Source of the DNA: Deroplatys truncata
Lineage: Eukaryota; Arthropoda; Insecta; Mantodea; Mantidae
DNA length: 64,000 bases
Assembly: GCA_030765065.1 (NCBI GenBank)
Contig: CM060985.1
Coordinates: 173,498,096 to 173,562,095, forward strand
Reading direction: 5' to 3'
Both the position numbers and the translations under genes were made by a program. Within the stretch, counting starts at the first letter, position 1. Each line of letters opens with the position of its first letter. The notes beneath the pieces were generated by a model. That model saw only the letters and a list, made by a program, of their open reading frames with translations. It was not told the origin of the DNA and did no database searches. This document shows, one piece after another, positions 45,550 through 57,165 of this stretch.

Positions 45550-46158
45550 AGGTAATGCATCTGTAAAATTTGGTATAAAAAATACATGTTCAATTTTTTT
45601 ATGTTTGCATTTTTGTTTTACTTTCATGCTATACAATTAGTTTTTTGATATCAGATTTAATCTGTCCTGTACCATTTATTCAAAGCAGCGTGTTGGATTT
45701 TTAACTCTATTGTTAACAATAATTCCTTCCTTTCAACATTTTTCATTATTTAATATGCCCCCTGGACCACAGTTTATAAGTTATCAACTTGAAATTTTCA
45801 GAGGAATTTAGGAATTTTGGATTTAAAACTTTCTGTGCACTAGTTAAAACATGTTAAATAACTCACATTGAAAAAGTTGAAAAATTATGTAACATGTGTT
45901 ACAAAATTTCTTAAACTAATTAAAATATGCCTGAGATTAATATATGGGAGTGATATAAACTGTGGGGTACAAGGAGCAATTCATATTAACATATCAAAAA
46001 GTGATTAATTATGAATAAAAAAATTGTCTTAACAGTTTGACGTAGCCTGTTAAAATTTTGTAAGCAGTATATGTTTTATGTTTACGAGTAATTGGTAAAA
46101 TAGTTAAAATAATCAGGAGAAAATTATGGATTTCTGTGGTTTCACAGATGCATTGCCT
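45550..46158. mobile_element. MITE with AGGTAATGCATCTGT inverted ends, TA flanks
   Basis: 609 bp. The left end AGGTAATGCATCTGTAAAA and right end TTTCACAGATGCATTGCCT are inverted repeats, each flanked by TA (TTA on the left, TAA on the right). The interior is AT-rich and non-coding. Single copy in this window. TA flanks fit Tc1/mariner, and TTA/TAA would fit Harbinger. Confidence 0.65.
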
Positions 46159-46620
46159 TAAAAAAAAAAAAGACAAGCAGAATAAAATTAGAATGAATAC
46201 AGTGGGCCATGATGGTTTTCAAACACATTAAGATTTTCTTTTATTTTTAATCTCATTTTTGAATTTATCTATCTTAAATTACAAGTATGGATGATAATGG
46301 GGATAAGCGACCATCTGAGGTAATAGAATACAGATATTTTGAAGTTATAATGTTAACATCTAAAGGCTTGCCTTGAATTTTGATTATTTAGCACTCATTG
46401 ACATTGTTGAACTTAATTCAAGAATTATTGCTTTGCTTTGTATTCAAAGCTATTTATAGCTTCAGTAATGCAATGCAAACATAAGTAATTGCTTGTTGCT
46501 AATGTAAATGTTGTAGGCATGCTAAATTAATGACTGCATTATTCACCAGCTTAACTTACTTAACCTAACTGTAGGTATTTGATTTGCTTCTTGTTCACGA
46601 GATACTTTACTTCATTTGTT
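46159..46620. other. No recognisable feature
   Basis: AT-rich intronic DNA. Confidence 0.35.
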
Positions 46621-46990
46621 ATTTACTTTAGCACCAGTGACCAATTTGTTTTAAACCATGCTTAGTATGTACTAAATACGATCCTAATGTTGATTTTTGG
46701 GCTCAAGTTTGGAAAGAAGTAAAAAGGATAAAAATGTGAAATGTTAACCCCGATTTCTCCTTGAACCTCATTACACCTTCAACCATATTTTCTCCTATTA
46801 ACCTCCTGCTACCCCTTATACCACATTCTCATCCTGATATTTACAGCTTATCTTTGTTATCTTCCACTTTGATTCACCTGGAGGGATATGGCAATCATTG
46901 TTGATTGTTCCTTTAGCAATCTTAATTGTTTGGTCACTGTATGGTCCTATACTTACAATTCTTTGTGGTTAAATTCGTTCATGTAATTTT
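46620..46990 (+). repeat. Dispersed repeat 'Z', copy 3 (diverged)
   Basis: TTTAGCACCAGTGACCAATT, GTTTTAAACCATGC and, farther on, CACCTGGAGGGATATGG and ACTTACAATTCTTTGTGG occur in the same order as in the copies at 3500 and 9450. Confidence 0.5.
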
Positions 46991-47221
46991 GTTTTTTGTT
47001 TTTAATGCAAGTTGCATAGTTTTTCAGGGAAGTCACAAAAAGCAATTTTGTCATTTTATATGCTTGTTCTGTGAGAAAATATGAGTTTAAATTCATTTAA
47101 TAATTTGTTAAATATAGCAAAGTTGATCTCATGCTGATCATTTCAAGTGAAACCAAATTGTGATTGTGTGAAATACATTTCATTGACATTTCACATAAAG
47201 AAGGTAAGATTATGTAGCTGT

Positions 47222-48140
47222 TTACTTTCTCTACTATGTCTAGTGAGTAGGGAAAGTGTTGTATTCCACCCAAAAATTTTATGTCAAGATTTCGCCGGAA
47301 ATATATGTTTTGAGGCCCCTTAAACCCAAAAAGGGCATTTTTAGGAAAAGGTCTGTGCGTGTGTGTATGTGAACAGTATAACTCAAAAACGAAATGTTGG
47401 ATAAATACCAAACTTGGTATTTAAATTCAATAATTTCCAAAGATGTGATACAAAGATTTTCAAGAAAATCCTCCCATTCCAAACTATCATTTACATGGAA
47501 CATTTTTCAGATTTTTTGATTTTCTGAAAAATAGCCAAATGATATTGATTAAAATACCATATATTAAAGATATTTACATGACAAATTAAATGTACAAGTA
47601 TATATTGAATCTTTTGGGTGAAGTCCTCTTCATTCAGAAGGAATTTTGTTATGTTGTATAATTGATAAACACTAAGTGATAGACGAAAACGTACTGTACA
47701 AAAGTTTAGATCTCTTTAAAATACACAATTAAACCATAAACCATTTTTTTCAAAAACTATTAACAGTTTGTGGATTCATTAGAATTGTATAACATACAAA
47801 TAAGTGAGCATAAACCATTTCTGAGATATCCATTATTAATGATTCGACTAGTTCACTACTTGGTCATTCTTTTAAAGTATTGTCTACATTCAGTTGTTTC
47901 TTGGGATTGCATGGAAAGAGTATGGAATTTTAAGATGAACATGTAGCATCCGTTTTTTAAACATTTTATTATTGCTGTTCCCTTGAATCACAGTGAAATG
48001 TGTAATGTAGCCATTTTTGCAAAGGTTTATTTGGATTAAAATGAAGTAGATAGAAAAATAAGCTTTAGTAGGAATAGTTTAATACCCACTATTAAACGAC
48101 AGTCTAGAGAAAGTCATGTGAATGTATCACATCAGATTTT
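47222..48140 (-). mobile_element. MITE-A, complete 0.92-kb copy
   Basis: Starts TTTACTTTCTCTACTATGTC and GGGAAAGTGTTGTATTCCAC, and ends TAGAGAAAGTCATGTGAATG then TATCACATCAGATTTTTT. It contains an extra ~45-bp piece (TTTGTGGATTCATTAGAATT at about 47765) also found at 50198, next to another copy. Confidence 0.85.
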
Positions 48141-48561
48141 TTTTTTTTTTTAAATAAAGGACAACATTCTGAGAAAGCTGGTTACATTTTAGAATCGTGA
48201 GCAAGAAGATATTTGTTTCAGTGCGGAAAAGCCTTAACAACCGAGAAAGACAAGTATAGTGTGGTTGGAACAAATCTGAATGCTCAGCGAAGAAGAGAAC
48301 TGACCCTAAGTATATTATCTTGATGGCAAATATATTGCATTTCAGAGAAATAAACCAAGGCAAGTTCAAATCCATTGCCTTGCGATTGTCTTTTGTCTTA
48401 ATGTGTGTGCTTATGGCGAATAGCTGTGGCTCATGCATGTTGCAGTATTGCTGTTTTCAAACATTTATTGTGGCCAAACTAAGCTTCTGCTCCAAAAAAG
48501 ACAATAATGTGCCATTAATGAATGTTCATTTTAGGATTATGTCAAAAATGAGTCTTTTTTT

Positions 48562-48567
48562 TAAAAA

Positions 48568-48628
<61 letters not shown>
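48562..48628. repeat. (ATT)n microsatellite, about 22 units
   Basis: A pure ATT/TTA run directly upstream of the 5-bp duplication of LTR-like copy C. Confidence 0.97.
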
Positions 48629-48629
<1 letters not shown>

Positions 48630-48640
48630 ATGCTCCACAC

Positions 48641-49721
48641 TGAAGAAGTATTTTGTTCTTCAATTTGCAGTTTGTATTTTTGGTTACGTAAATATTATTA
48701 TGTATATTTGAAAAAGTGTGCTGTTATGTAATTATTTAGCTGCATGCTTTGGGAGCCAATTTGCGATAGTTTATAGGTTACGTAGTTGTTTGGAGGAGTT
48801 TGCCCCACAGTTGTACGCCACTTTGAGAATGTTATTGAGCCTCGTATTTATTGCCAACTTTGAAAAAGTTATTTAGCTGGATATGAGATGTGAGAATCCC
48901 CATGTATGTGCGTCACTTTGAAAATGTATTTAGGTTATGTAATGAAGATACACTTTGATGTTGTTTGATGCTTGGGACGCCAAACTTTATAGTAAAGATG
49001 ATGCTTGTTTTACGTAATATTATTAAAGTTATTTGTCTCGGCTGCTTTCAGTCACACTATAGAAACACAAGTTCTTTTAAGGTTGTGATAAGACAAGAAT
49101 TAAAAGACGTCACAGAATTTACTTTTTAATTTCACTTCTTTTTATTTCTCTTTATATTTGCACATTTATAAAACACAACACTTTATAAAAGAAAACTGTG
49201 AGCACTTTATACATTCTAGCGGAGAACACAATTTTTACCATCCGTACTCTACAACATCTTACCCGCGACTGACTAAATTCAGTGGTAAAAATCTTATAGC
49301 TTCGGTAATGCCAGTCTCTTATTGGCTAATTCTAGTCCAATAGAATTTAAGTATTCAAATTAAAACTTTTCTTTACTGTTGATTGGCTAATTCCAAACTG
49401 TAAGCGAAATTAAGTTATTACGGATCTTTTCATAACCAGTATTTTTTTTAAATTCCAGACACATTATTGTCACCAAAATTACATTATTACCTCATTATTA
49501 ACATCCTAAAACATATTATTCTCACAGTTTTTGCACTATTAAAGTATATAAACATTTACATATCACTAATAAATACGTTTACAATAAAAAATAAGTATTT
49601 GCAATGACTTACATACAATTTACATAATAATTATATACATATTGTTTTCAAGGTGGGCTGTTATTGAATTTAATTATAATAAAACACAATTAATATCATT
49701 TAGGCATTCAAATACTGCCTC
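48641..49721 (-). mobile_element. LTR-like element family L, copy C
   Basis: Minus-strand start GAGGCAGTATTTGAATGCC and end GAACAAAATACTTCTTCA, 1081 bp. Flanks are CACAC (48636-48640) and AACAC (49722-49726), a 4/5 match to a 5-bp duplication. CCAAT boxes, the TCAGT-type site and AATAAA signals sit at the same places as in copy B. Confidence 0.82.
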
Positions 49722-49726
49722 AACAC

Positions 49727-50260
49727 GTAACAATGAAAATCTGCAGGGGCAGATTCAGAGTCTGCATTCTTAACCTTATAACTCCAGTCTTGGTGCGAAA
49801 ACCTTTTTATTCTTTGAACAGGTTCAAAATATTGCTCTACATATATGTTGAATCATCGTAAGTACATAATGCATTACTGCCCCTATTTAGTGATATTGCT
49901 GAAACTTTTCAGCTCCATAACTCAAGATGTGAGTGTGAAAATCTCATATGTCAGTATGTAGGGGTTGCATTGTGTTCAGTTTGATTGCGGTTCTCGAGGA
50001 TGGGAGTTGCATAGTATTAGCTGCAGTTGTTGTTAGAATAAGTCTAAACATGTAGCCATGCCTTGCTAGTGCTGGATTATTGGTGAACATGAATGTGTTC
50101 TAAGTATGGAATGGTATTGTCAAGGAGAAATATATGTACAATTAGCACTGGAACAGAGTCATCTTTTTGTCAAATTTTACATCATCCTGTACATTCTGAG
50201 TTTGTGGATTCATTTGAATTGTATAACATACAAATAAGTGAGTTTAGGAACACAGTAGTA
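49727..50260. other. No recognisable feature
   Basis: Intronic DNA between an LTR-like element and a MITE-A copy. The only link is the ~45-bp phrase at 50198-50243 shared with 47763-47808. Confidence 0.35.
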
Positions 50261-50265
50261 GTTTT

Positions 50266-51833
50266 TGAAAAATCTTATCTGTTACATTCACATGACTTTC
50301 TCTACCTCTATTGCTTATTTGTGAGCTTATCCACCTATTTCATGTTAATCAAAATAAACCTTTAGAGAAATAGCTACAATGCACATGTCATTATAAATAC
50401 AAAGGGAACAGTGATAGTCAAATTTTGAAGAACTATATGCTGGCCTTAAAATTCCACAAAATTTCATGACATTGCGAGAAACAACTGAATGTTGACAGGA
50501 CTTAAAGAGAATGGCCAAGTAATGAACAATTCAAACCATTACTAATGGATATCTTAGAAATGGCTTATGCCACAAAAAAACTTATTTGAAATAAATTGTG
50601 TATTTTAAAAAGTTTGCATTTTTGGTGTACTGCGTTTTGTCTGTCACTTAAAGTTTATTATTATACAAGATTATACAAAATTCCTTTCGAATGAAGAGTA
50701 CTTCACAGACTATTCCCAGAAAATACAAGATATACATTTTATTTGTCATGTAAATATTTATAATATATGGTAATTCAATTAAAATCATTAGAGCCATTAA
50801 TTTTAGAAAATCCAAAATTTCAAAAAAATGTCCCATGTAAAGATAGTTGATAGTTTGGAGTGGGGAATTTCTTGAAAATCTGTGTCTCGCATCTTTGGAA
50901 GGTACTCAACCCGAACATCAAGTTTGGTATTTATCTGACTTTTCAGTTTTGAGTTAAGGCTGGTTCACAACCAACGAGAACGGTAACCAGAATGAGAACA
51001 AGAAAGTTGAAATACATGTATTCAAATAGGAGTGTTCACAATCGACGGGAAGCTTTCCCGGGCCACGGGAACGGGAAAGAAGAGTTGCCCAACTTTTAAC
51101 TTTCTCATTCCCGGGCACGGCATATTAGATCCATATTGTGCATATTAGACCCTTCACTGTAGAGGTTATTCTAGGTGGCCGTGACATGAAACAGCCACTA
51201 GTGCTCTCTTTAGTCGCAAGCTGAAACATGAAACTGGAAGAAATTAGTAGTAAGTGTGCTTCCTAAGCTCATTCCGAAACCCACAAATCTAATCAGCGTT
51301 GGTTCCTCTGGTGAAAGGGTCATTTGTAGTTTGTTTATATGCCGTTCAAAACTGGCTATTACCTAAAAAAAATGGCAAAAGCTACAAAGAACAGCTAAAA
51401 CCGGTGCAAATGAAACAAGAACAATAAACGATTTTAATGTATGCCATTAAATAAAGGAATGAAAGCTTGGCATAAGTAGAGGGATAGGAAATGTAATGGA
51501 TATGCATTTAGATAATGTTTACTCTATCGAATTTTGACGTTGGCTTGGCTAAATTGGCAGTAGGTGAAAAAATATCATTGGTCAGTTAAAAACAAATGAA
51601 ATCCCAATGCGCAAAATTGACTTTCACTTTGTGATCGATGTGCATTTCCGTTCTCGGGCGGTTGTGAACCAGCCTTTATGCTGTTCACACATACATACAC
51701 ACACAATGTGCATGCTTTTGTTTTTATTTATTGAGGGAACCTCAAACATGTATTTCCAATGAAATTCAGTATTGAATTTTTGGGTGGCATGCCATACCTT
51801 CTCTACCTATTATGTATGTGGTAGAAAGAGTAA
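50266..51833 (+). mobile_element. MITE-A copy split by Harbinger MITE
   Basis: The first part starts ATCTTATCTGTTACATTCAC and runs to CAGTTTTGAGTTA. The second part, TGCTGTTCACACATACATAC, completes the standard GAGTTATGCTGTTCACA phrase and runs to GTGGTAGAAAGAGTAAAA. The break holds the element at 50957-51675. Confidence 0.85.
50957..51675 (+). mobile_element. Harbinger MITE (family H), intact copy, TTA target duplication
   Basis: 719 bp with termini AGGCTGGTTCACAACCAACG and the inverted GGCGGTTGTGAACCAGCCT, flanked by TTA at 50954-50956 and 51676-51678. The host phrase GAGTTATGC is restored when the element is removed. A 3-bp TTA duplication is the PIF/Harbinger hallmark. Non-coding. Copies 1 (31859) and 3 (56611) match over their full length apart from nested insertions. 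Confidence 0.93.
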
Positions 51834-51839
51834 AAATGA

Positions 51840-52410
51840 TATGAGTATTGAAGAATTTAAACCAATAATAATATATATCTCAGAAATGGCTGATGCCGTG
51901 AAAAAAATTGTGGTAAATTTGTGTGTTTTAAAGAGGTCTACGTTTTTTGTATAGTATATTTTTGTCTATCTCTTTACCTTTACCAGTTCTGCAAGAGTAT
52001 ACAAAATTCCTTGCAAATGAAGTGGACTTCACAGGGTATTTCCACAAAATTCAAGATATGCATTTAATTTGTCATTTAATGTCTTAAATATATGGTATTT
52101 TAATCAAAATTGTTTGAGCCATTTTTGAGAAAATCATGAATTTAAAGAATCTTCCATGTAAGGGATGGTTTTGGTTGTGGGAGGGGGGGATTTAATGAAA
52201 ATCATTGTGTGCCATCTTTAGAGGATGCTGAACTTAAATACCAAGTTTTGTGTTATGCTCTTCAAAGACACTGACTTTTTTCCAAACATTCTTCTGTTTT
52301 TTTATTCAGGGGGCCTCAAAACATGTATATCTAGTGAAATCTTGGTAGCAAATTTCTGGGTGGAATACAATACTTCCTCTGACTACTATGTACATGGTGT
52401 AGAAAGTAAA
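51840..52410 (+). mobile_element. MITE-A, 5'-truncated copy next to the previous one
   Basis: Begins within the family interior (GAGTATTGAAGAATTTAAAC) and continues through ATTTGTCATTTAATGTCTTA and GGGGGATTTAATGAAAATCA to GTGGAATACAATACTTCCTC and TGTAGAAAGTAAAA. The microsatellite is lost. Confidence 0.75.
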
Positions 52411-52587
52411 AACACAAGTTTTGAATAATTTTATGAACTTCTTTTCCAGCAATTGGTGTATGGCATGATTGCAATTATTTGCATCCACTGTCCACCTTAA
52501 TCCCAGAGTAATTTAAAATGTTATGAAAATTTGTTATAATCAGAAACTGCAGAATTGGAAATGAGTTACAACAAATTAATTTTGTAG

Positions 52588-52801
52588 GGTAAACAAGGGA
52601 AAATGAAGGAGATGTATGAACAGGCCGTAAAAGAGAGCGAGGGCTGCACACAGAAGAAAGAAGTAGGAATTCGATGTGAGAAGGCTAAGACCATAAAGGA
52701 GAAGTTTGAACGTGGGGAGGTGTTGCCAGACGACGACGAAGCTGGTGTACCTCGCGAGGAAAAGAAGGGAGTGAATGAGGACATGAGTGTTTTTGAAGCA
52801 G
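52588..52801 (+). CDS. Host gene exon 4: charged helical segment
   Basis: Acceptor TAATTTTGTAG|GGT and donor GAAGCAG|GTGAGT, phase 0 to phase 1, 214 nt. Reads GKQGKMKEMYEQAVKESEGC, TQKKEVGIRCEKAKTIKEKF, ERGEVLPDDDEAGVPREEKK and GVNEDMSVFEAG. The AKTIKEKFERGEV stretch is close in form to the short MFEKGE-type motif of EPLIN and to Xin-like repeats (from memory). Lys/Glu-rich helices fit a cytoskeletal scaffold. Frame and splice phases match exons 3 and 5. Confidence 0.85.
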
Positions 52802-53082
52802 GTGAGTGCATGCTAAGAGCAGTGGAAAGCAAGTCATCTCTCTGAGCTATAAAGCCACCAGAATGAAACAGCATGGCAGCTTCTGGTTTGCATTATACTA
52901 ATTTTATTCCAAAACTCATTTTCATTTTTTGGGCACATCTGCCATACTTGCCAACTTTTACAGTTTGCCCATAAAATGTATGGGAGCAGAGGCACTTTTA
53001 CAGCTTTGTGGGCAGATTCAAACTGTTATGAACGTAACAAAGCATTATATTGTAACTTAAGATTACAGACTGAGTAGTACAC

Positions 53083-53300
53083 AGTGCTATGACAGGCCAG
53101 AGCTTATCTGTATGTGTATCCTTCATCACAATCATGGTTCCCCTCACTGGGCTAGCATGTGGATTTAAAACTTAATTGCAGCACTAGTGAACACTCAATA
53201 CTATGTCTATGTGAATTGAAAAGTCAACTTCCTCATGTAACTTGTTTAGCTTTTTCATGCTCTATGGTTATGGGATACAAGTTTCCCATTTTTGTGACAG
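53083..53300 (+). repeat. Isolated single unit of the 119-bp satellite with its tail
   Basis: CACAGTGCTATGACAGGCCA, GAGCTTATCTGTATGTGTAT and CCTTCATCACAATCATGG match the 5' array. It then continues in GTGGATTTAAAACTTAATTG, GCACTAGTGAACACTC and CTTCCTCATGTAACTTGTTT, as at 1656-1860. Confidence 0.8.
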
Positions 53301-53361
53301 TTTTTGTTTAAAAATTTGATGTTTTGAAGTGTAAAATACTGATTAGAAATCTATGTACAGC

Positions 53362-54406
53362 TGAAGTAGTTGTGCCCCACGTGTGGAAGCCAACTTAAAG
53401 TTGTTGTTTTGTTTACGTAAATTATTTAGCTTCATGCTTGGGAAGCTAACTTGAAGAAGTATTGTTCTTGGAGTTACTTAGTTTAAGAAGTTTGCAACAC
53501 GCTTTGGGCGTCGGTTTGAATTGTTGATCACGTAATAGTTACTGTTGTTACGCAATATGCTGCTATGTACGAGAAGCTGATTTTAAGATGTAATTTTGTT
53601 GTTACACTCCAAGTTTTACACTATAATATTTAACTTTGTTATTAAAACTGCTTCTGTATTATTTATGTTTGAATTTGCCTCGGCTGTGTCAGTAATGTTT
53701 GTAGAGTCTTGTATCTCTTAGGCAGGGTGCGGTACGACAATAATTGTAGACATACACAGAATTTAAGTTTTTAAATTCACTTCTTTTATTAATCCTTGAA
53801 CATTTTTATAAAGCACTACACTTTTTAAGAACTGTGAGATTCTTTAATACTTTCACTTAGCCAACGTGTAGACATATTTTACGATTCACACGTAATACTT
53901 CTGTAGAGAACACATCTTCCATCTGGTCACTACCAAGGTTTGCCAGCAACTGAACATTATTTCAACCGTTAAACCTGTAAGCTTTGGTATTTCAAGTCTC
54001 TGATTGGCTAATTCTAGTCCAGTAGAATATCTGCATTTTACTTAAACTTTTTCCTTGCTATTGATTGGCTAATTTTAAAACTGTTACTGAATTTACATTA
54101 TCTTTGCTATAATCATGACTAGTAACTTTCACTCTCAAATTCATTATTGTTACAAGGTTACCTCATTATTACCTCATTGTTAGCAACTTAAAACTTATTA
54201 TTCTCACAGCTCTTGCATTATTAAAGTATGTAATGTATTCGCATAACATTATTAAACATGTTTACAATAATAATAAAGCATATGCAATGACTGTTACATA
54301 CATTTAAAAATAATTATTACATATATATTGTTTCAAGGCGTGCTGTTATTGAATTTACTTATTATAAAATACAATAGAAATTATTCAGGCATTAAAATAC
54401 TGCCTC
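53362..54406 (-). mobile_element. LTR-like element family L, copy D, 5-bp duplication
   Basis: 1045 bp. Minus-strand start GAGGCAGTATTTTAATGCCT and end GCACAACTACTTCA, flanked by ACAGC at 53357-53361 and 54407-54411 (GCTGT on the element strand). It holds the same CCAAT boxes (AGCCAATCAATAGC, AGCCAATCAGAGAC on the element strand) as copy E. Confidence 0.88.
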
Positions 54407-54411
54407 ACAGC

Positions 54412-55704
54412 CTAGGAAGTGGTGTTCTTTGTTTTTATACATGTACCAGCAAGAATTTCAGTTGTGACTGTATAGAAGGCTGGTGTTGCATTCACCAAGA
54501 GGCATAAACAAGGAAAAGAGAGTGAGCTACTCGTTTAAAGAGTAGTTTTTTCTTACTGGAAAATCTACTTTACATGAAAACTAAAGTACTAACTCTAAGT
54601 CATTGGACATGATTACAGTGATGCTTCAGTGAACAACTTATCCAGAGAGCATTGAACAGCAGCCTTTGTGTTGTTTATCAGGTACTTCTGAATGGTTTGT
54701 CCCTACATTTAGCTTTAGATTGCACTTCCGCAATAGCCTTGCATTTCTTTGGAGGCATTTCCATTTATTACACAAGATACTTAAAGAATTAATTAAAACT
54801 CTCAGGACAGTAATATAATGATGGTTTCTTGTGAATGCAGCTTAGTGACTTGTACGTCACATTCGGGTACCTCATCATTATTGTAGAGAAAATCTTGGTT
54901 GGGAACAAATAATAGTAGTTTAAATAAAACCAATATAAGCTTGCTTATTCTCAGTAACCATCATACATAAAACTACTAACAAAACACAAGAAAGACAAAA
55001 CATAGGAAAGGCCAAAATTAATAGCAGCAGAAGAAACAAACTTGCTGCATTCAAAAAAATGAACTATAAATTATAATAAATGAATATCCGAACACCTTGA
55101 CTGTGTTATTACACCATAACAACAACAACAACAACTACTTTGTTGCAGTCAATAGACTCTTACAAGTGCATCTGACACTGTCAATTATAGCTATAGAATA
55201 CAATTTACTTAACAATATTTACATATGTACATATATCCATAATAATTCAGTAATAGCATTTCTCTATCAGGAATGATTAATACAGTTGACTTAATAATAT
55301 TTACATAAGTATACATATCCATTATAATTCACTAATATTATACAAGCATTTCTCTATCAGGAATAATTTTAGGACAGTCTATGATCACTGCCAGAGACAA
55401 AATCAATGAATAATATGCAAACACCTGTTCCTTTATTATTTTATGAAGCCATGAAAGTCATAAGTATTGTGATTATCGTTGAGAAAGACACAGATGGTCT
55501 TGCGAGCTTTTGTAGACATAACATAAAATTAAATAATTAATCTTGTAAAATGGGGCAGAATTTCTAATTTTAAGCTAAACAGTAATTTTCCCTTGTGTCA
55601 AAGGTTATCTGTGCTAACTTTGATTGAAATTGGTGCTGCGGTATAGAAGCCTATAAGAAACATACACGCACATGCACACATACAGTGACTTCTATATATT
55701 TTTG
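54412..55704. other. Intronic DNA with a ~95-bp imperfect tandem duplication
   Basis: 55195-55280 and 55285-55370 share TTTACATA..TACATAT.TCCAT and GCATTTCTCTATCAGGAAT. The rest shows no recognised feature. Confidence 0.5.
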
Positions 55705-55990
55705 GGGTGCCAGGGTAGTGCAGTGATTTTGTCTCCTGCTCTTATAGTAACGGTCCAGGATTCGATTCCTGAGTCTGGGGTAGGAATTTTAAGTCAGCCC
55801 TATCCACGCCTTCACCTCTGACTTGCTCACGTGAAGTATCCCCAAGGCACCAAACTGTAAGTCTTCTCATTCCACCACCATCCTCGCCATCAGAGGCAAC
55901 AGATTCTGCTCACGGGTGTCTCCATCTCAGAAATGGGTCCAGTCATCCCTTGATGAAATGAGGTATCCCCTGAAGGTCATATAGGGAGCA
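55705..55990 (+). mobile_element. Second tRNA-derived SINE-like element
   Basis: The head GTGCCAGGGTAGTGCAGTGA followed by B box GGATTCGATTCC has tRNA spacing. The body (CTTGCTCACGTGAAGTATCC, CCCCAAGGCACCAAACTG, CATCCCTTGATGAAATGAGG) is unrelated to family S. Single copy here; the class is inferred from the Pol III boxes. Confidence 0.45.
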
Positions 55991-56610
55991 TTAGAAGTGA
56001 CAACTTTTATATATTTCGTACAGGATAAAGTCGTGTCATCAGTGAGGAGGAACATCGCCACAGAAAGACGGAAATCTCTGCTTTGTGTGACTCATGTTTA
56101 CAGACAGGCAAAATATAAACAATGCTTGCTATCATTATGGGAAAAAACAGTTTTACGTTCTGTAGTGTGTGAAATTCAGTGCACATAAAAAATTTCATAT
56201 TTTGAAATATTTTTGGAAAAATCTCCACATTTCTGCATATTTTGTAAGATTTATAATTTTTTTGCCTGTAAAATAGTTTATTTTAGCAATGAACTGGGCT
56301 TTTCGATATTCTATTTGGGCAGGTTTCTGTGAAACACATTTAGAAAAACCTGCATCAGTGTTTGCAAAAGTCAGGTACATTTGAGAAAAGTGGCATTTCC
56401 TCTAAGTGATGTTGCATGCGGAATAAAATGCCCTCTATTATTTTCATAACCCAGTGCTTTTAGTGGCATATTATAATAAAATTAGTATTAAGCAAGGACA
56501 AAGCAGCCAATAGCTTCTGTTTCTTTGTTTGTAAGTTTAAAGAGTTTCACAATGATAAATATCTATAAACTCCTTGTGGTTTATTGTATTTCATTTGATA
56601 TCTTATTATA
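55991..56610. other. No recognisable feature
   Basis: A 63-codon plus frame at 55997 begins near an acceptor-like TTTCGTACAG but has no matching donor. Otherwise AT-rich. Confidence 0.3.
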
Positions 56611-57165
56611 AGGCAGCTTCATGACTACTGAGAACGGTAACCAGAGCGAGAACAACGAAGTTTAAAGTTGACAAGCTCTCCTGGACCACAGTAATGGGAA
56701 AGAAGACTTGGCCAAGTTTTAACTTTCTTGTTCTTATTCCCGTGCATGGTACATTAGGTCCATGTTGTGCATATTCGACTCTTTGGTGTAGGCGTTATTC
56801 AGGCGGGCATGACATGAAATAGCCACTAAAGCTCTCGCTAATTGGAAGCTGGAAACGTGAAACATGAAACGGGAAGGTATTCTAGCATATGTGCTTCCTA
56901 ACCTCATCCTGTCACCTGCAGATCCATTGAGCGTTCATTCTTCTAATGAAAGGGCCATCTGTAGTTTGCTTATATGCAATTCAGAACTGCCTATTGAGGC
57001 AGTATTTTAATACCTGAATAATTTCAATTGTATTTTACAATAAGTAAATTCAATAACAGCCCGCCTTGAAACAATATGTATGTAATAATTATTTGAATTG
57101 TATGTAACAGTCATTGCATATGCTTATTTTTATTGTAAGCATGTTTTATTAATGTTATGTGAATA

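Noticed and set aside
48320-48643. 107-codon frame with a poly-Leu tail
   Set aside because: The Leu run is the translated (ATT)n microsatellite and the rest overlaps the end of a MITE-A copy and unmarked DNA.
55997-56188. Extra host exon (frame starting near an acceptor-like TTTCGTACAG)
   Set aside because: No in-frame donor fits the phase between exons 4 and 5, and the frame runs to a stop.
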